A stretch of DNA of 64,000 nucleotides from contig NZ_JAEFCF010000024.1 of NCBI RefSeq assembly GCF_016405985.1, positions 1 to 64,000 of the forward strand, read 5' to 3'. The notes beneath the pieces are model-generated. The model saw nothing but the letters and a program-made list of their open reading frames with translations. It searched no databases and had not been told where the DNA came from. The stretch is from Paracoccus sp. IB05 (GTDB lineage: Bacteria; Pseudomonadota; Alphaproteobacteria; Rhodobacterales; Rhodobacteraceae). This document shows, piece after piece, positions 52,677-61,247 of this stretch. The position numbers were made by a program, and so were the translations under genes. Position 1 is the stretch's first letter; every line of letters starts with the position of its first letter.

Positions 52677-53171
52677 ATGCGCGCAGCCTGGCTTTCCGCC
52701 CTCATCACCTTCGGCCTCGACCAGGCGTCCAAACTGGCGGTGGTCCAGGGCCTTGATCTGATCAACCGGGGCGAGATCGACGTCTGGCCCCCGTTCCTCG
52801 TCTTCCGTATGGCCTGGAATCGCGGCATCAATTTCGGCCTCTTTGCCGGGGATGCCGAGGCAGTGCGGTGGGGAATCGTTCTGGTCTCGCTGGTGATCTC
52901 AGTCTGGGTCTGGATCTGGGTGCGGCGCTCGCGCCCCGGCCCCCTTGCGCAGATTTCCGCCGGTCTGCTGGTCGGTGGTGCGCTTGGCAATGTGATCGAC
53001 CGGATCTGGTACGGCGCGGTGGCGGATTTCCTCAATACCTCCTGCTGCGGATTCGAGAATCCCTATGCGTTCAACGTCGCCGATATCGCAATCTTTGCCG
53101 GGGCCTTTGGCCTGGTGCTCTTTACCGGCAGGCCGGCTGCGGGCAGGAAATCGGGGGCAAAAAAGGGCTGA
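52677..53171 (+). CDS. lspA: Lipoprotein signal peptidase
   Basis: 164 aa aspartic peptidase in the inner membrane that removes signal peptides of prolipoproteins. Four hydrophobic helices; catalytic Asp residues in GNVIDRIWYGAVADFL and FNVADIAIFAG. Start ATG 52677 is one base after the purH stop. The tail after the last helix (GRPAAGRKSGAKKG) is basic. Confidence 0.95.
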   Translation: MRAAWLSALITFGLDQASKLAVVQGLDLINRGEIDVWPPFLVFRMAWNRGINFGLFAGDAEAVRWGIVLVSLVISVWVWIWVRRSRPGPLAQISAGLLVGGALGNVIDRIWYGAVADFLNTSCCGFENPYAFNVADIAIFAGAFGLVLFTGRPAAGRKSGAKKG

Positions 53172-53286
53172 GCCGGATTTCTGACGGTGCCGGGCCGGCG
53201 CCCTGGCCGAAAGACCCCGTGACGCGACCAATCCCATAGGCTAAGAGACTTCAAAGGCCGAAGGGCAGCATAAGACGGAAAGACGA

Positions 53287-53901
53287 ATGCCGGGGAACAG
53301 GATGCAGGCAAGATCGGGCGCAAGGTCGGGCAAGGGCATGATCGCGCTGACGATTGCGCTGGTGCTGTCCGGATGTGCCGCCGACAAGGGCGATTCAACC
53401 GATCTGATGCGGCTGCGTTCGAAAGACGGGCCGGATGAATTCGCGGTCCTGCCGCCGAAGGCGCTGGAAATGCCCGGAAGCCTCAGGGATCTGCCCGCGC
53501 CGACGCCGGGCGGCGGCAACCGCACCGATCAGCGCCCGCTTGATGATGCTGTGGTGGCGCTTGGCGGCAAGCCCGGCGCCTCGGGTGGCATCCCCGCCGC
53601 CGATGCCGCGCTTTATGCCCATGCCGCGCGCAATGGCACCCAGGCCGATATCCGCAGCCAGCTGGCCTCGGAAGATCTGCAATGGCGCCGCGACAACAAG
53701 GGCCGCATTCTTGAGCGCATGTTCAGCGTCAACACCTATTACCGCGCCTATAAAGACCAGTCGCTCAATCAGTATCGTGAACTGGAATACTGGCGTTCTC
53801 GCGGTCTTTTGACCCCATCTGCTCCGCCGGAAGGCTATGACAAGCAGAAGGAAGAAAAGGAACGCCAGAAGAAGAAGCGCGGCGGCCTCCAGCTGTTCTG
53901 A
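53287..53901 (+). CDS. DUF3035 family lipoprotein
   Basis: 204 aa. A signal peptide with lipobox LSGC (Cys30) directs it to the membrane as a lipoprotein; LspA is the preceding gene. The post-signal part has the DUF3035 signature PDEFAVLPPKALEMPGSLRDLPAPTPG, then helical and a Lys-rich C-terminus (QKEEKERQKKKRGG). Function unknown. GGAAAG precedes ATG 53287; the M at 53302 or 53338 is a possible alternative. Confidence 0.85.
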   Translation: MPGNRMQARSGARSGKGMIALTIALVLSGCAADKGDSTDLMRLRSKDGPDEFAVLPPKALEMPGSLRDLPAPTPGGGNRTDQRPLDDAVVALGGKPGASGGIPAADAALYAHAARNGTQADIRSQLASEDLQWRRDNKGRILERMFSVNTYYRAYKDQSLNQYRELEYWRSRGLLTPSAPPEGYDKQKEEKERQKKKRGGLQLF

Positions 53902-54013
53902 TGTCAGGGATGCGTCCTTAACCCGTATCCCGATCCTCAGCCGCCAGGAGCCCGTTCAACCTGCCCCCAGCCGGGCAGCGCCCGGAACACAGCGGAAACC
54001 CATCGGAGGACGG

Positions 54014-55498
54014 ATGCGTCTTGTGACCCGACTTGCCCGCAAAGCCAGGGGGAAAACCCGCGGCTTTGCGAGGATCATGCCTGCTTTGCCGCTGCTTGCG
54101 GCATTTTCTGCCTTTGCCGCCCAGGCCGAGACGGTTTCGGCCTTCCGGCTGGAAAACGGCCTTGATGTGGTGGTGATCGAGGATCACCGTGCCCCGGTCG
54201 TCGTCCAGATGATCTGGTATCGCGCCGGCGCCGCCGATGAGCCTGCGGGCAAATCCGGCATCGCGCATTTTCTGGAACATCTGATGTTCAAGGGCACCGA
54301 CAAAGTGCCCGCCGGCCAGTTCTCGGCCACGGTCGAGGCGCATGGCGGCGATGACAATGCCTTCACCTCCTGGGATTACACCGCCTATTTCCAGCGCATT
54401 GCCGCTGATAAGCTGGAAATGGTGATGGAGATGGAGGCCGACCGGATGCGGGGGCTGAAGCTCGACCCCGCCGTGGTGCTGACCGAACGCCAGGTGATCC
54501 TTGAGGAACGGGCACAGCGCACCGATTCCGATCCGGGCGCGCTTCTGGGCGAACAGATGCGGGCGGCCCTGTTCATGAACCACCGCTACGGCGTTCCGAT
54601 CATTGGCTGGCGCCATGAAATTGCCGACCTGACCCGCGAGGATGCGCTGGCCTGGTATGAGCAATATTACGCCCCGAACAATGCGACGCTGATCATCGCG
54701 GGCGATGTGACCCCCGATCAGGTGAAGGATCTGGCCGAGAAATATTACGGCCCCATTGCGCCCTCGGAAGGCATAAAGCCGCGTATCCGCCCGCAAGAGC
54801 CGCCGCACCTGGCGGAACGCCGGCTGACCTATGCCGATGAGCGGGTCTCTGACCCCTATGTCTACCGCTCTTACCTGGCGCCGGAACGCAATCCCGGCGA
54901 TCAGAAGACCGCAGCCGCCTTGTCGATCCTGGCCGAGCTCCTCGGCGGCAATGGCCAGACGGCGATCCTGCCGCGCGCGCTGCAGTTCGATGCCCAGGTC
55001 GCGGTCTGGTCTTCGGCCTTTTACGATGGCACCGCGCTCGATGACGCGACTTTCGGGCTTTATGTTGTGCCGGCGCCCGGGGTGAGCCTTGGCGAGGCCG
55101 AGGCGGCGATGGATGAGGTTCTGGCGAAATTCCTTCAGGAAGGCCCCGATCCGGAGGCGTTTGACCGGATCAAGACCCAGATCCGCGCCTCGGACATCTA
55201 TGCCAAAGACGATGCGATGGGGCTGGCAAAGCTTTACGGCGAGGAGCTTTCGGTCGGCCTCGGGCTTGAGGATATCCAAAGCTATACGGCGGTGCTGGAT
55301 GAGGTGACCATCGCGGATGTGATGCAGGCCGCGCACCAGGTGCTGAACCGCAACAATGCGGTGACCGGCTGGCTGGAGCGCCCGCTGGAAGCGTCGCCGG
55401 AAGTGTCGCCGGAACAGGCGCCGGAACAATCCGCCGCCCCGGCTGAGGCAGCCCCCCGGACGGAACCGGCCACAAGTGAAACGGAGGCCGCAGAATGA
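54014..55498 (+). CDS. M16 zinc peptidase, active subunit
   Basis: 494 aa from ATG 54014, with GGAGG 4 nt upstream. Signal peptide to about Ala38 (AAFSAFAAQA). Catalytic HFLEH motif: His85, Glu88, His89 in GIAHFLEHLMFKG, with downstream Glu in the RQVILEERAQ helix. Residues 430-494 are Pro/Glu/Ala-rich linker. Forms the pair with the following M16 gene, with which it overlaps by ATGA. Such pairs in alphaproteobacteria act as heterodimers in the periplasm. Confidence 0.92.
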   Translation: MRLVTRLARKARGKTRGFARIMPALPLLAAFSAFAAQAETVSAFRLENGLDVVVIEDHRAPVVVQMIWYRAGAADEPAGKSGIAHFLEHLMFKGTDKVPAGQFSATVEAHGGDDNAFTSWDYTAYFQRIAADKLEMVMEMEADRMRGLKLDPAVVLTERQVILEERAQRTDSDPGALLGEQMRAALFMNHRYGVPIIGWRHEIADLTREDALAWYEQYYAPNNATLIIAGDVTPDQVKDLAEKYYGPIAPSEGIKPRIRPQEPPHLAERRLTYADERVSDPYVYRSYLAPERNPGDQKTAAALSILAELLGGNGQTAILPRALQFDAQVAVWSSAFYDGTALDDATFGLYVVPAPGVSLGEAEAAMDEVLAKFLQEGPDPEAFDRIKTQIRASDIYAKDDAMGLAKLYGEELSVGLGLEDIQSYTAVLDEVTIADVMQAAHQVLNRNNAVTGWLERPLEASPEVSPEQAPEQSAAPAEAAPRTEPATSETEAAE

Positions 55499-56808
55499 TG
55501 TTTCGTGCTCTGGTCGCAGCTGTTGCGATCCTTATCCCGGGTCTCGCCTGCGCCGATATTCCGATCAAAGAGGTGAAAAGCCCCGGCGGGCTGACCGCCT
55601 GGCTGGTTGAAGATCACAATATCCCCTTCACCGCGCTGGAGATCCGCTTTCGCGGCGGCACTTCGCTGGATGACCCGGCCAGACGCGGCGCGATTTACCT
55701 GATGTCGGGGCTGATCGAGGAAGGGGCCGGCGATCTCGACAGCAAGGGCTTTGCCGAGGCGCGAGACAGCCTTGCGGCCTCGTTTTCCTTCGCGGCCTCG
55801 ACCGATACTTTTTCGGTCTCGGCCCGGTTTCTGAGCGAGAACCGCGATGAGGCGGTGGATCTGCTGGCTCTGGCGCTGAACAGGCCGCGCTTTGATGAAG
55901 ATGCGGTGGTCAGGGTGCGCGAACAGGTGCTCTCGGGGCTGCGTTCCGAATTGCGCGATCCTTCGGCGATTGCCTCGCAGACCTTTGATCAGCTGGCTTA
56001 TGGCGAGCATCCCTATGGCAGCACCGGGCGCGGCACGCTTGCATCGGTTGCGGCCCTGAGCCGCGCCGATATCGTCGAGGCCTGGAAGACCGCTCTTGCG
56101 CGTGAGAATGTCTATATCTCGGCCGCAGGTGACATCACCACCGAAGAGCTGGGGCTGATCATCGACCGCGTGCTGGGCGGTCTGCCGGAAACCGGCGCCC
56201 CCCTGCCCGGGGCCGCCCCCTGGCTGCTGCCACCGGGGGTGAGCGTGATCGACTTCCCCTCGCCGCAATCGGTGGTGGTGTTTGGCCAGTCGGGGATTTC
56301 GCAGAAGGACCCGGATTTCTTTGCGGCCTTCGTCCTGAATGAGGTGATGGGCGGCGGGCGGTTTTCGGCCCGGCTGATGACCGAGGTGCGCGACAAGCGC
56401 GGGTTGACCTATGGGATCGGGACCTATCTTGTCGGGATGGATCATTCGGACAGCTATCTCGGGCAGTTCCAGGCCTCGAATGACAAGGTCGCCGAGGCGA
56501 TCAGCGTGATCCGCGCGCAATGGGCAAAGATCGCGACCGAAGGGATCAGCGAGAAAGAGCTGACGGATGCGAAGACCTATCTGACCGGCGCCTATCCGTT
56601 GCGCTTTGACGGCAATGCGCCGATTGCCTCGATCCTTGTGGGCATGCAGATGCAGGGGATGCCGATTGACTATCCGAACACCCGTAATGCGAAGGTCGAT
56701 GCGGTCACGATGGCGGATGTGAAACGGGTGGCGGCACGGCTTTATCAGCCCGAGGCCCTGCGTTTCGTGGTGGTGGGCCAGCCGGTGGATGTGACGCCGT
56801 CGCCGTGA
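55495..56808 (+). CDS. M16 peptidase-like, inactive partner
   Basis: 437 aa with a signal peptide (about 1-20; cut after CADIP). It has the M16 fold, but the region that should hold HxxEH reads YLMSGLIEEG, so the zinc ligands are missing. The conserved Arg/Tyr region (MTEVRDKRGLTYGIG) used for substrate binding in the partner subunit is present. It likely complements the catalytic subunit in trans. Overlaps the preceding gene by ATGA. Confidence 0.9.
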   Translation: MMFRALVAAVAILIPGLACADIPIKEVKSPGGLTAWLVEDHNIPFTALEIRFRGGTSLDDPARRGAIYLMSGLIEEGAGDLDSKGFAEARDSLAASFSFAASTDTFSVSARFLSENRDEAVDLLALALNRPRFDEDAVVRVREQVLSGLRSELRDPSAIASQTFDQLAYGEHPYGSTGRGTLASVAALSRADIVEAWKTALARENVYISAAGDITTEELGLIIDRVLGGLPETGAPLPGAAPWLLPPGVSVIDFPSPQSVVVFGQSGISQKDPDFFAAFVLNEVMGGGRFSARLMTEVRDKRGLTYGIGTYLVGMDHSDSYLGQFQASNDKVAEAISVIRAQWAKIATEGISEKELTDAKTYLTGAYPLRFDGNAPIASILVGMQMQGMPIDYPNTRNAKVDAVTMADVKRVAARLYQPEALRFVVVGQPVDVTPSP

Positions 56809-56851
56809 CGCGCGGCTCAGCGCCTGACAGACCGTTGTTTTCCTGAACAAA

Positions 56852-56876
56852 GCAGGGGAGGGCAACCCTCCCCTGC
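56852..56876 (+). terminator. GC-rich hairpin after the M16 pair
   Basis: GCAGGGGAGGG (56852-56862) and CCCTCCCCTGC (56866-56876) form an 11-bp stem with a CAA loop. It follows the M16 stop by 43 bp and lacks a U-run, so it may be a terminator or an RNA-stabilising stem. Confidence 0.5.
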
Positions 56877-56980
56877 CCCCACCCCGCCGCGCGCGGGGGG
56901 ATCTGTGCGGAGAGACCGGCAGGCCGGGCGGGCTCTGGCGGGCCTTTCGCGACTCGCCATCCGCTGCTAGATATTGCGGC

Positions 56981-58891
56981 ATGAGCCAGTTCGCCCCCAA
57001 CCTCTCGCAAGAAGCCGCGCGTCCTGTGATCCGTCAGCTGGACGAGGCCGCGATCAACCGCATTGCCGCTGGTGAAGTGGTGGAACGGCCCGCATCCGCC
57101 GTGAAAGAGCTGGTCGAAAACGCACTGGATGCCGGCGCGACGCGGATTCGCGTCGAATATACCGATGGCGGCAAGACGCTGATCCGGGTCAGCGATGATG
57201 GCTGCGGCATGGCGCCCGGGGATCTGCCGCTGGCGCTGAGCCGCCATGCCACCTCGAAAATCGACGGCAGTGATCTGCTGAACATCCGGTCCTTCGGGTT
57301 TCGCGGCGAGGCGCTGCCCTCCTTAGGCGCCGTCGGGCGGCTGGCGATCACCTCGCGCGCGGCGGGGTTTGATGCTGCCCTGATCACCTGCACCGGCGGG
57401 CGGCTTGACGGGCCGCGCCCGGCCGCGCTGACCTCGGGCACCGTGGTCGAGCTGCGCGATCTGTTCCATGCAACGCCCGCGCGGCTGAAATTCATGCGTT
57501 CAGACCGGGCCGAGGCCCAGGCGATCCATGAAGTGATCAAACGCCTCGCCATGGCCGAGCCGGCAGTGGGCTTTACCCTCTCCGAGGTGACCGCCGATGG
57601 GCCAAGGGTGATCCTGCGGCTCGATCCTGAACAGGGCGATCTGTTTGACGCGCTCCAGGGGCGGCTGACGCGGATCATCGGGGCGGATTTCACCGCCAAT
57701 GCCATGGCGATTGATTCCAGCCGTGATGGTCTCGCTTTGCTGGGCTATGCCGCGCTGCCGACCTATTCGCGCGGCTCTTCCACCCAGCAATATCTCTTCG
57801 TCAATGGCCGCCCGGTGAATGACCGCCTGCTGCTCGGTGCGCTGCGGGCCGCCTATTTCGACGTGTTGTCGCGCGACCGCCATCCGGCGGCGGTGCTGAA
57901 TCTGATTGTCGATCCCGAACGGGTCGACGTGAATGTGCATCCGGCGAAATCCGAAGTACGGTTTCGCGAACCCGATGCCGCGCGCGCGCTGATCATCACC
58001 GCGATCCGGACGGCCCTGACCGGAGCGGGCCACCGCGCCTCGACCACGGTGGGGGCCGAGACGATCGGGGCGTTCCGGCCGGGCCAGAGCCTGGCGCCCC
58101 AGCCGATGCGGCCGACATATGCGCATGACCTGCCGCACCGTCCTGCACAAAGCACCCTCGCCCAGGCCTTTGCCTTCCAGGCCCCCCACCTCCAGGCTGC
58201 GGTGCCCGCCTCCGGCTTCGCCGAAGCCCCCCAGGCCAACATGGGCGCGGGACTGGCCGGGACGCTGACGCAGGAACAGGATCAGGCGGGCGTCGGGGCC
58301 GCGCCACAGCACTTCCCCCTCGGGGCCGCCCGCGCCCAGTTGCATGAGAACTGGATCATCGCCCAGACCCCGGACGGCATCGTCATCGTTGACCAGCATG
58401 CCGCGCATGAACGCCTCGTCTATGAACGGCTGAAGGCGCAGATGGCCAGCCGCGAGATCCCGCGCCAGGTGCTGCTGATCCCGGAAATCATCACCCTCTC
58501 GCCCCCGGATGCGAGCCTGATCCTCTCGGCGGCGGAAAGCCTCGCCGGGGCGGGCCTTGTGATCGAGCCCTTTGGCGGCTCGGCAATCTCGGTGACCGAG
58601 ACCCCGGCGATCCTTGGCGAGGTCAATGCGGCCGCGCTGATCCGCGACATTCTCGACGAGCTGGCGGATCAGGGCGACAGCCAGCTGACGCGCGCGAAAA
58701 TCGATGCGGTGCTGTCGCGCATGGCCTGCCATGGCTCGGTCCGCTCTGGCCGGCAGATGCGCCCGGAAGAGATGAACGCGCTCTTGCGCGAGATGGAGGT
58801 CACGCCGAATTCCGGTCAGTGCAATCATGGCCGCCCCACCTGGGTCGAGCTGAAGCTCCATGATATCGAACGGCTTTTCGGGCGCCGATGA
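56981..58891 (+). CDS. mutL: DNA mismatch repair protein MutL
   Basis: 636 aa. N-terminal GHKL ATPase (about 1-330): AAGEVVERPASAVKELVENALDAG, DDGCGM, GFRGEALPSL. Linker about 335-450, rich in Pro and Ala. C-terminal dimerisation/endonuclease domain with DQHAAHERLVYE starting at Asp471, the DQHAx2Ex4E motif of nicking MutL proteins, and QCNHGRPT (Cys614) near the end. Bacteria with this form have no MutH. It overlaps rmuC by ATGA. Confidence 0.97.
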   Translation: MSQFAPNLSQEAARPVIRQLDEAAINRIAAGEVVERPASAVKELVENALDAGATRIRVEYTDGGKTLIRVSDDGCGMAPGDLPLALSRHATSKIDGSDLLNIRSFGFRGEALPSLGAVGRLAITSRAAGFDAALITCTGGRLDGPRPAALTSGTVVELRDLFHATPARLKFMRSDRAEAQAIHEVIKRLAMAEPAVGFTLSEVTADGPRVILRLDPEQGDLFDALQGRLTRIIGADFTANAMAIDSSRDGLALLGYAALPTYSRGSSTQQYLFVNGRPVNDRLLLGALRAAYFDVLSRDRHPAAVLNLIVDPERVDVNVHPAKSEVRFREPDAARALIITAIRTALTGAGHRASTTVGAETIGAFRPGQSLAPQPMRPTYAHDLPHRPAQSTLAQAFAFQAPHLQAAVPASGFAEAPQANMGAGLAGTLTQEQDQAGVGAAPQHFPLGAARAQLHENWIIAQTPDGIVIVDQHAAHERLVYERLKAQMASREIPRQVLLIPEIITLSPPDASLILSAAESLAGAGLVIEPFGGSAISVTETPAILGEVNAAALIRDILDELADQGDSQLTRAKIDAVLSRMACHGSVRSGRQMRPEEMNALLREMEVTPNSGQCNHGRPTWVELKLHDIERLFGRR

Positions 58892-60060
58892 TCACGGTTT
58901 TCGGCCAGAGCTATGCCTGGAATGCACCTGAGATCCTGATCATCGGGGCGGCGGGCGTTACCCTCATCGCGCTGCTGATCCTGATCCTGCGCGCGGCCAA
59001 TCGCGCGGGCAATTCCGCGCAGCCCGTGATGAACGAGATCGCCTGGATGAGCCACCGCGTCCAGGCGCTGTCAGAGGGGCAGGAGCGGCTCTCGGGCGGG
59101 CTGAGCCATGTGTCCGAGGCGCAGGCGGCCAGCCAGGTCTCGATGCTGAAGCTGATGGAAGCCCGCCTCGCCGATGTGCAGCGCCAGATGACCGAGGCGC
59201 TGCATGGCTCATCGACCCGCACGGCGCGATCTTTGGGCGAATTGCACCAGCGGCTGGAAACCATCGACAAAGCCCAGGAAAATATCGAGAATCTTTCGGG
59301 CAACATCCTGTCTTTGCAGGACATTCTGGCCAATAAGCAAACACGCGGCGCCTTTGGCGAGATCCAGCTGCATGACATCGTCTCGAAGGCGCTGCCCGCC
59401 GACAGCTATACGATGCAGGCGACACTTTCGAATGGCCGCCGCGCGGATTGCCTCGTGCATCTGCCAAAGCCCCCCGGCCCCATCGTGATCGATGCGAAAT
59501 TCCCGCTGGAATCCTACGAGGCGCTGCGCCGCGCCGACACCCCGCGCCAGAGCCATGAGGCCGCACAGCTGTTGCGTCAGGCGTTGCGCGCCCATATCCG
59601 CGCCATCTCGGAGCGCTATATCCTCGAGGGCGAAACTGCCGATGGCGCGCTGATGTTCCTGCCCTCGGAAGCGGTATATGCCGAGTTGCATGCGAATTTC
59701 CCCGAGCTGGTGCGCGAGGGATTTGCCGCCCGGGTCTGGATCGTCTCTCCGACCACCTGCATGGCGACGCTGAACACCATGCGCGCAGTGCTGAAAGACG
59801 CAAGAATGCGCGAACAGGCCGGCGCCATCCGCAAGGAGCTCTCGCTTTTGTCGCAGGATGTGGATCGGCTTGGCGCGCGGGTCGTCAATCTTGACCGCCA
59901 TTTCCAGATGGCGGCGCGGGATATCGAAGAGATCCGCATCTCCTCGGACAAGGCCGGCAAACGGGCGCGCCGCCTGGATAATTTCGACTTCGAGGAGCTG
60001 GCGCCGGATGCGGCCGTAACCGCGCCTGCCTTGCCGGTCGGGGATGCCGGGCAGAGCTGA
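58888..60060 (+). CDS. rmuC: DNA recombination protein RmuC
   Basis: 390 aa. An N-terminal membrane helix (about 10-32), a coiled-coil region (about 45-140) and the RmuC nuclease-fold domain with GAFGEIQLHDIVSKALP, VIDAKFPLESYEALR (Asp/Lys of the nuclease-like core), MFLPSEAVYAELHANF. The family limits DNA inversions and is linked to recombination. Overlaps mutL by 4 nt and probably shares its transcript. Confidence 0.92.
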   Translation: MITVFGQSYAWNAPEILIIGAAGVTLIALLILILRAANRAGNSAQPVMNEIAWMSHRVQALSEGQERLSGGLSHVSEAQAASQVSMLKLMEARLADVQRQMTEALHGSSTRTARSLGELHQRLETIDKAQENIENLSGNILSLQDILANKQTRGAFGEIQLHDIVSKALPADSYTMQATLSNGRRADCLVHLPKPPGPIVIDAKFPLESYEALRRADTPRQSHEAAQLLRQALRAHIRAISERYILEGETADGALMFLPSEAVYAELHANFPELVREGFAARVWIVSPTTCMATLNTMRAVLKDARMREQAGAIRKELSLLSQDVDRLGARVVNLDRHFQMAARDIEEIRISSDKAGKRARRLDNFDFEELAPDAAVTAPALPVGDAGQS

Positions 60061-60098
60061 GCCGGCGGAAATGAGCCATCCGCCGCGTCGCAGAAGAT

Positions 60099-60163
60099 GA
60101 GTATTTGGATCAAGAGGAAAGGCCGCTCATATTCCCCCTGGCACAAATACTCCCGCCGGAGGC
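60099..60163. repeat. Inverted-repeat element after rmuC
   Basis: GAGTATTTG (60099-60107) and CAAATACTC (60144-60152) form a perfect 9-bp dyad. The outer edge AAATACTCCCGCCGGAGGC (60145-60163) matches, in inverted orientation, 17 of 19 bases of the edge of the element at 7837-7855. It is likely a member of a small family of intergenic repeats; it may act as a transcript end. Confidence 0.65.
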
Positions 60164-60263
60164 GAAGGTTGCCAGAAATGTCACGCCGGAGCAGTCACGT
60201 GGCAAGGAGCGCGTCCCTCGCCCCTGTTGCAGCCCGGATCTCCATGATAGCGGTTATGGCATC

Positions 60264-61151
60264 ATGAGCGCCCCCCAGAACACCCGACTCGGTATCCTGT
60301 TGATGATCGCCACCTCGGCGATTTTTGCCATACAGGATGGATTGTCGCGCCATCTCGGCGAGTCGGTGAACATCTATATGGTGGTGATGATCCGCTTCTG
60401 GTTCATGACCGTCTTCGTGCTGGCGCTGGCGGCGCGCAGCCCGGGCGGGCTGAAAGCGGCGGCAAAGAGCCGTTATCCCCTGTTGCAGATCCTGCGCGGC
60501 TTTCTGCTGGTGGCAGAAATCTGCGTCATGGTTGTGGCCTTTATCAGACTGGGCCTGATCGAGACCCATGCGGTTTTCGTGGTCTATCCGCTGCTGGTGA
60601 CACTGTTTTCAGGGCCCATCCTTGGCGAAAAGGTCGGCTGGCGGCGCTGGCTGGCGGTGCTGGTCGGTTTTATCGGTGTGATTATCATCCTCAACCCGGG
60701 CGGCGGCGTTTTCACCCCCTGGGCGCTTTTGCCGCTTTCGGCTGCGGCCATGTTTGCGCTTTACGGGCTTTTGACCCGCTATGTGGCGCGCGAAGACAGC
60801 GCCTCGACCAGTTTCTTCTGGACCGGGATCTCGGGGGCCGTTTTCATCACGCCGTTTGGCCTGATGCACTGGCAGAACATGTCCGGCTTTGACTGGGGTC
60901 TGATGGCCATTCTGTGCTGCACTGCCGTGCTGGGGCATTGGCTGCTGATCAAGGCCTATGACGTGGCCGAGGCCTCGGATATCCAGCCCTTCGCCTATTT
61001 CCAGCTGCCGTTTGTGTCATTCCTCGGGCTGGTTTTCCTCAATGAGAATCTGCGCATCAATGTGGTGATCGGGGCGGTGATCGTGGTGGCGGCCGGGCTT
61101 TTTACGCTCTGGCGGCAGCGGGTTCGCGCAAGGCACAACAAAGCTCTGTGA
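60264..61151 (+). CDS. EamA/DMT-family transporter
   Basis: 295 aa, about ten membrane helices in two EamA repeats. Start ATG 60264 (MSAPQNTRLGILLMIATS) gives a normal N-terminus; a longer frame from 60105 adds a Pro/Arg-rich leader that overlaps the repeat element and is not protein-like. The first repeat opens with TRLGILLMIATSAIFAIQDGLSRHLG; the second starts near WALLPLSAAAMFALYGLLTRY. Inner-membrane carrier of unknown substrate, of the RhaT/EamA class. Confidence 0.85.
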   Translation: MSAPQNTRLGILLMIATSAIFAIQDGLSRHLGESVNIYMVVMIRFWFMTVFVLALAARSPGGLKAAAKSRYPLLQILRGFLLVAEICVMVVAFIRLGLIETHAVFVVYPLLVTLFSGPILGEKVGWRRWLAVLVGFIGVIIILNPGGGVFTPWALLPLSAAAMFALYGLLTRYVAREDSASTSFFWTGISGAVFITPFGLMHWQNMSGFDWGLMAILCCTAVLGHWLLIKAYDVAEASDIQPFAYFQLPFVSFLGLVFLNENLRINVVIGAVIVVAAGLFTLWRQRVRARHNKAL

Positions 61152-61247
61152 CAGAGGCCCCGGCGGGCGGGAATGGCGGCTTTCTGCGGTTGCCCTGCCC
61201 CCGGGCCGCGCGTAAAACTTGGCCCGTTACTGCCTGAGAGGTCGCGC

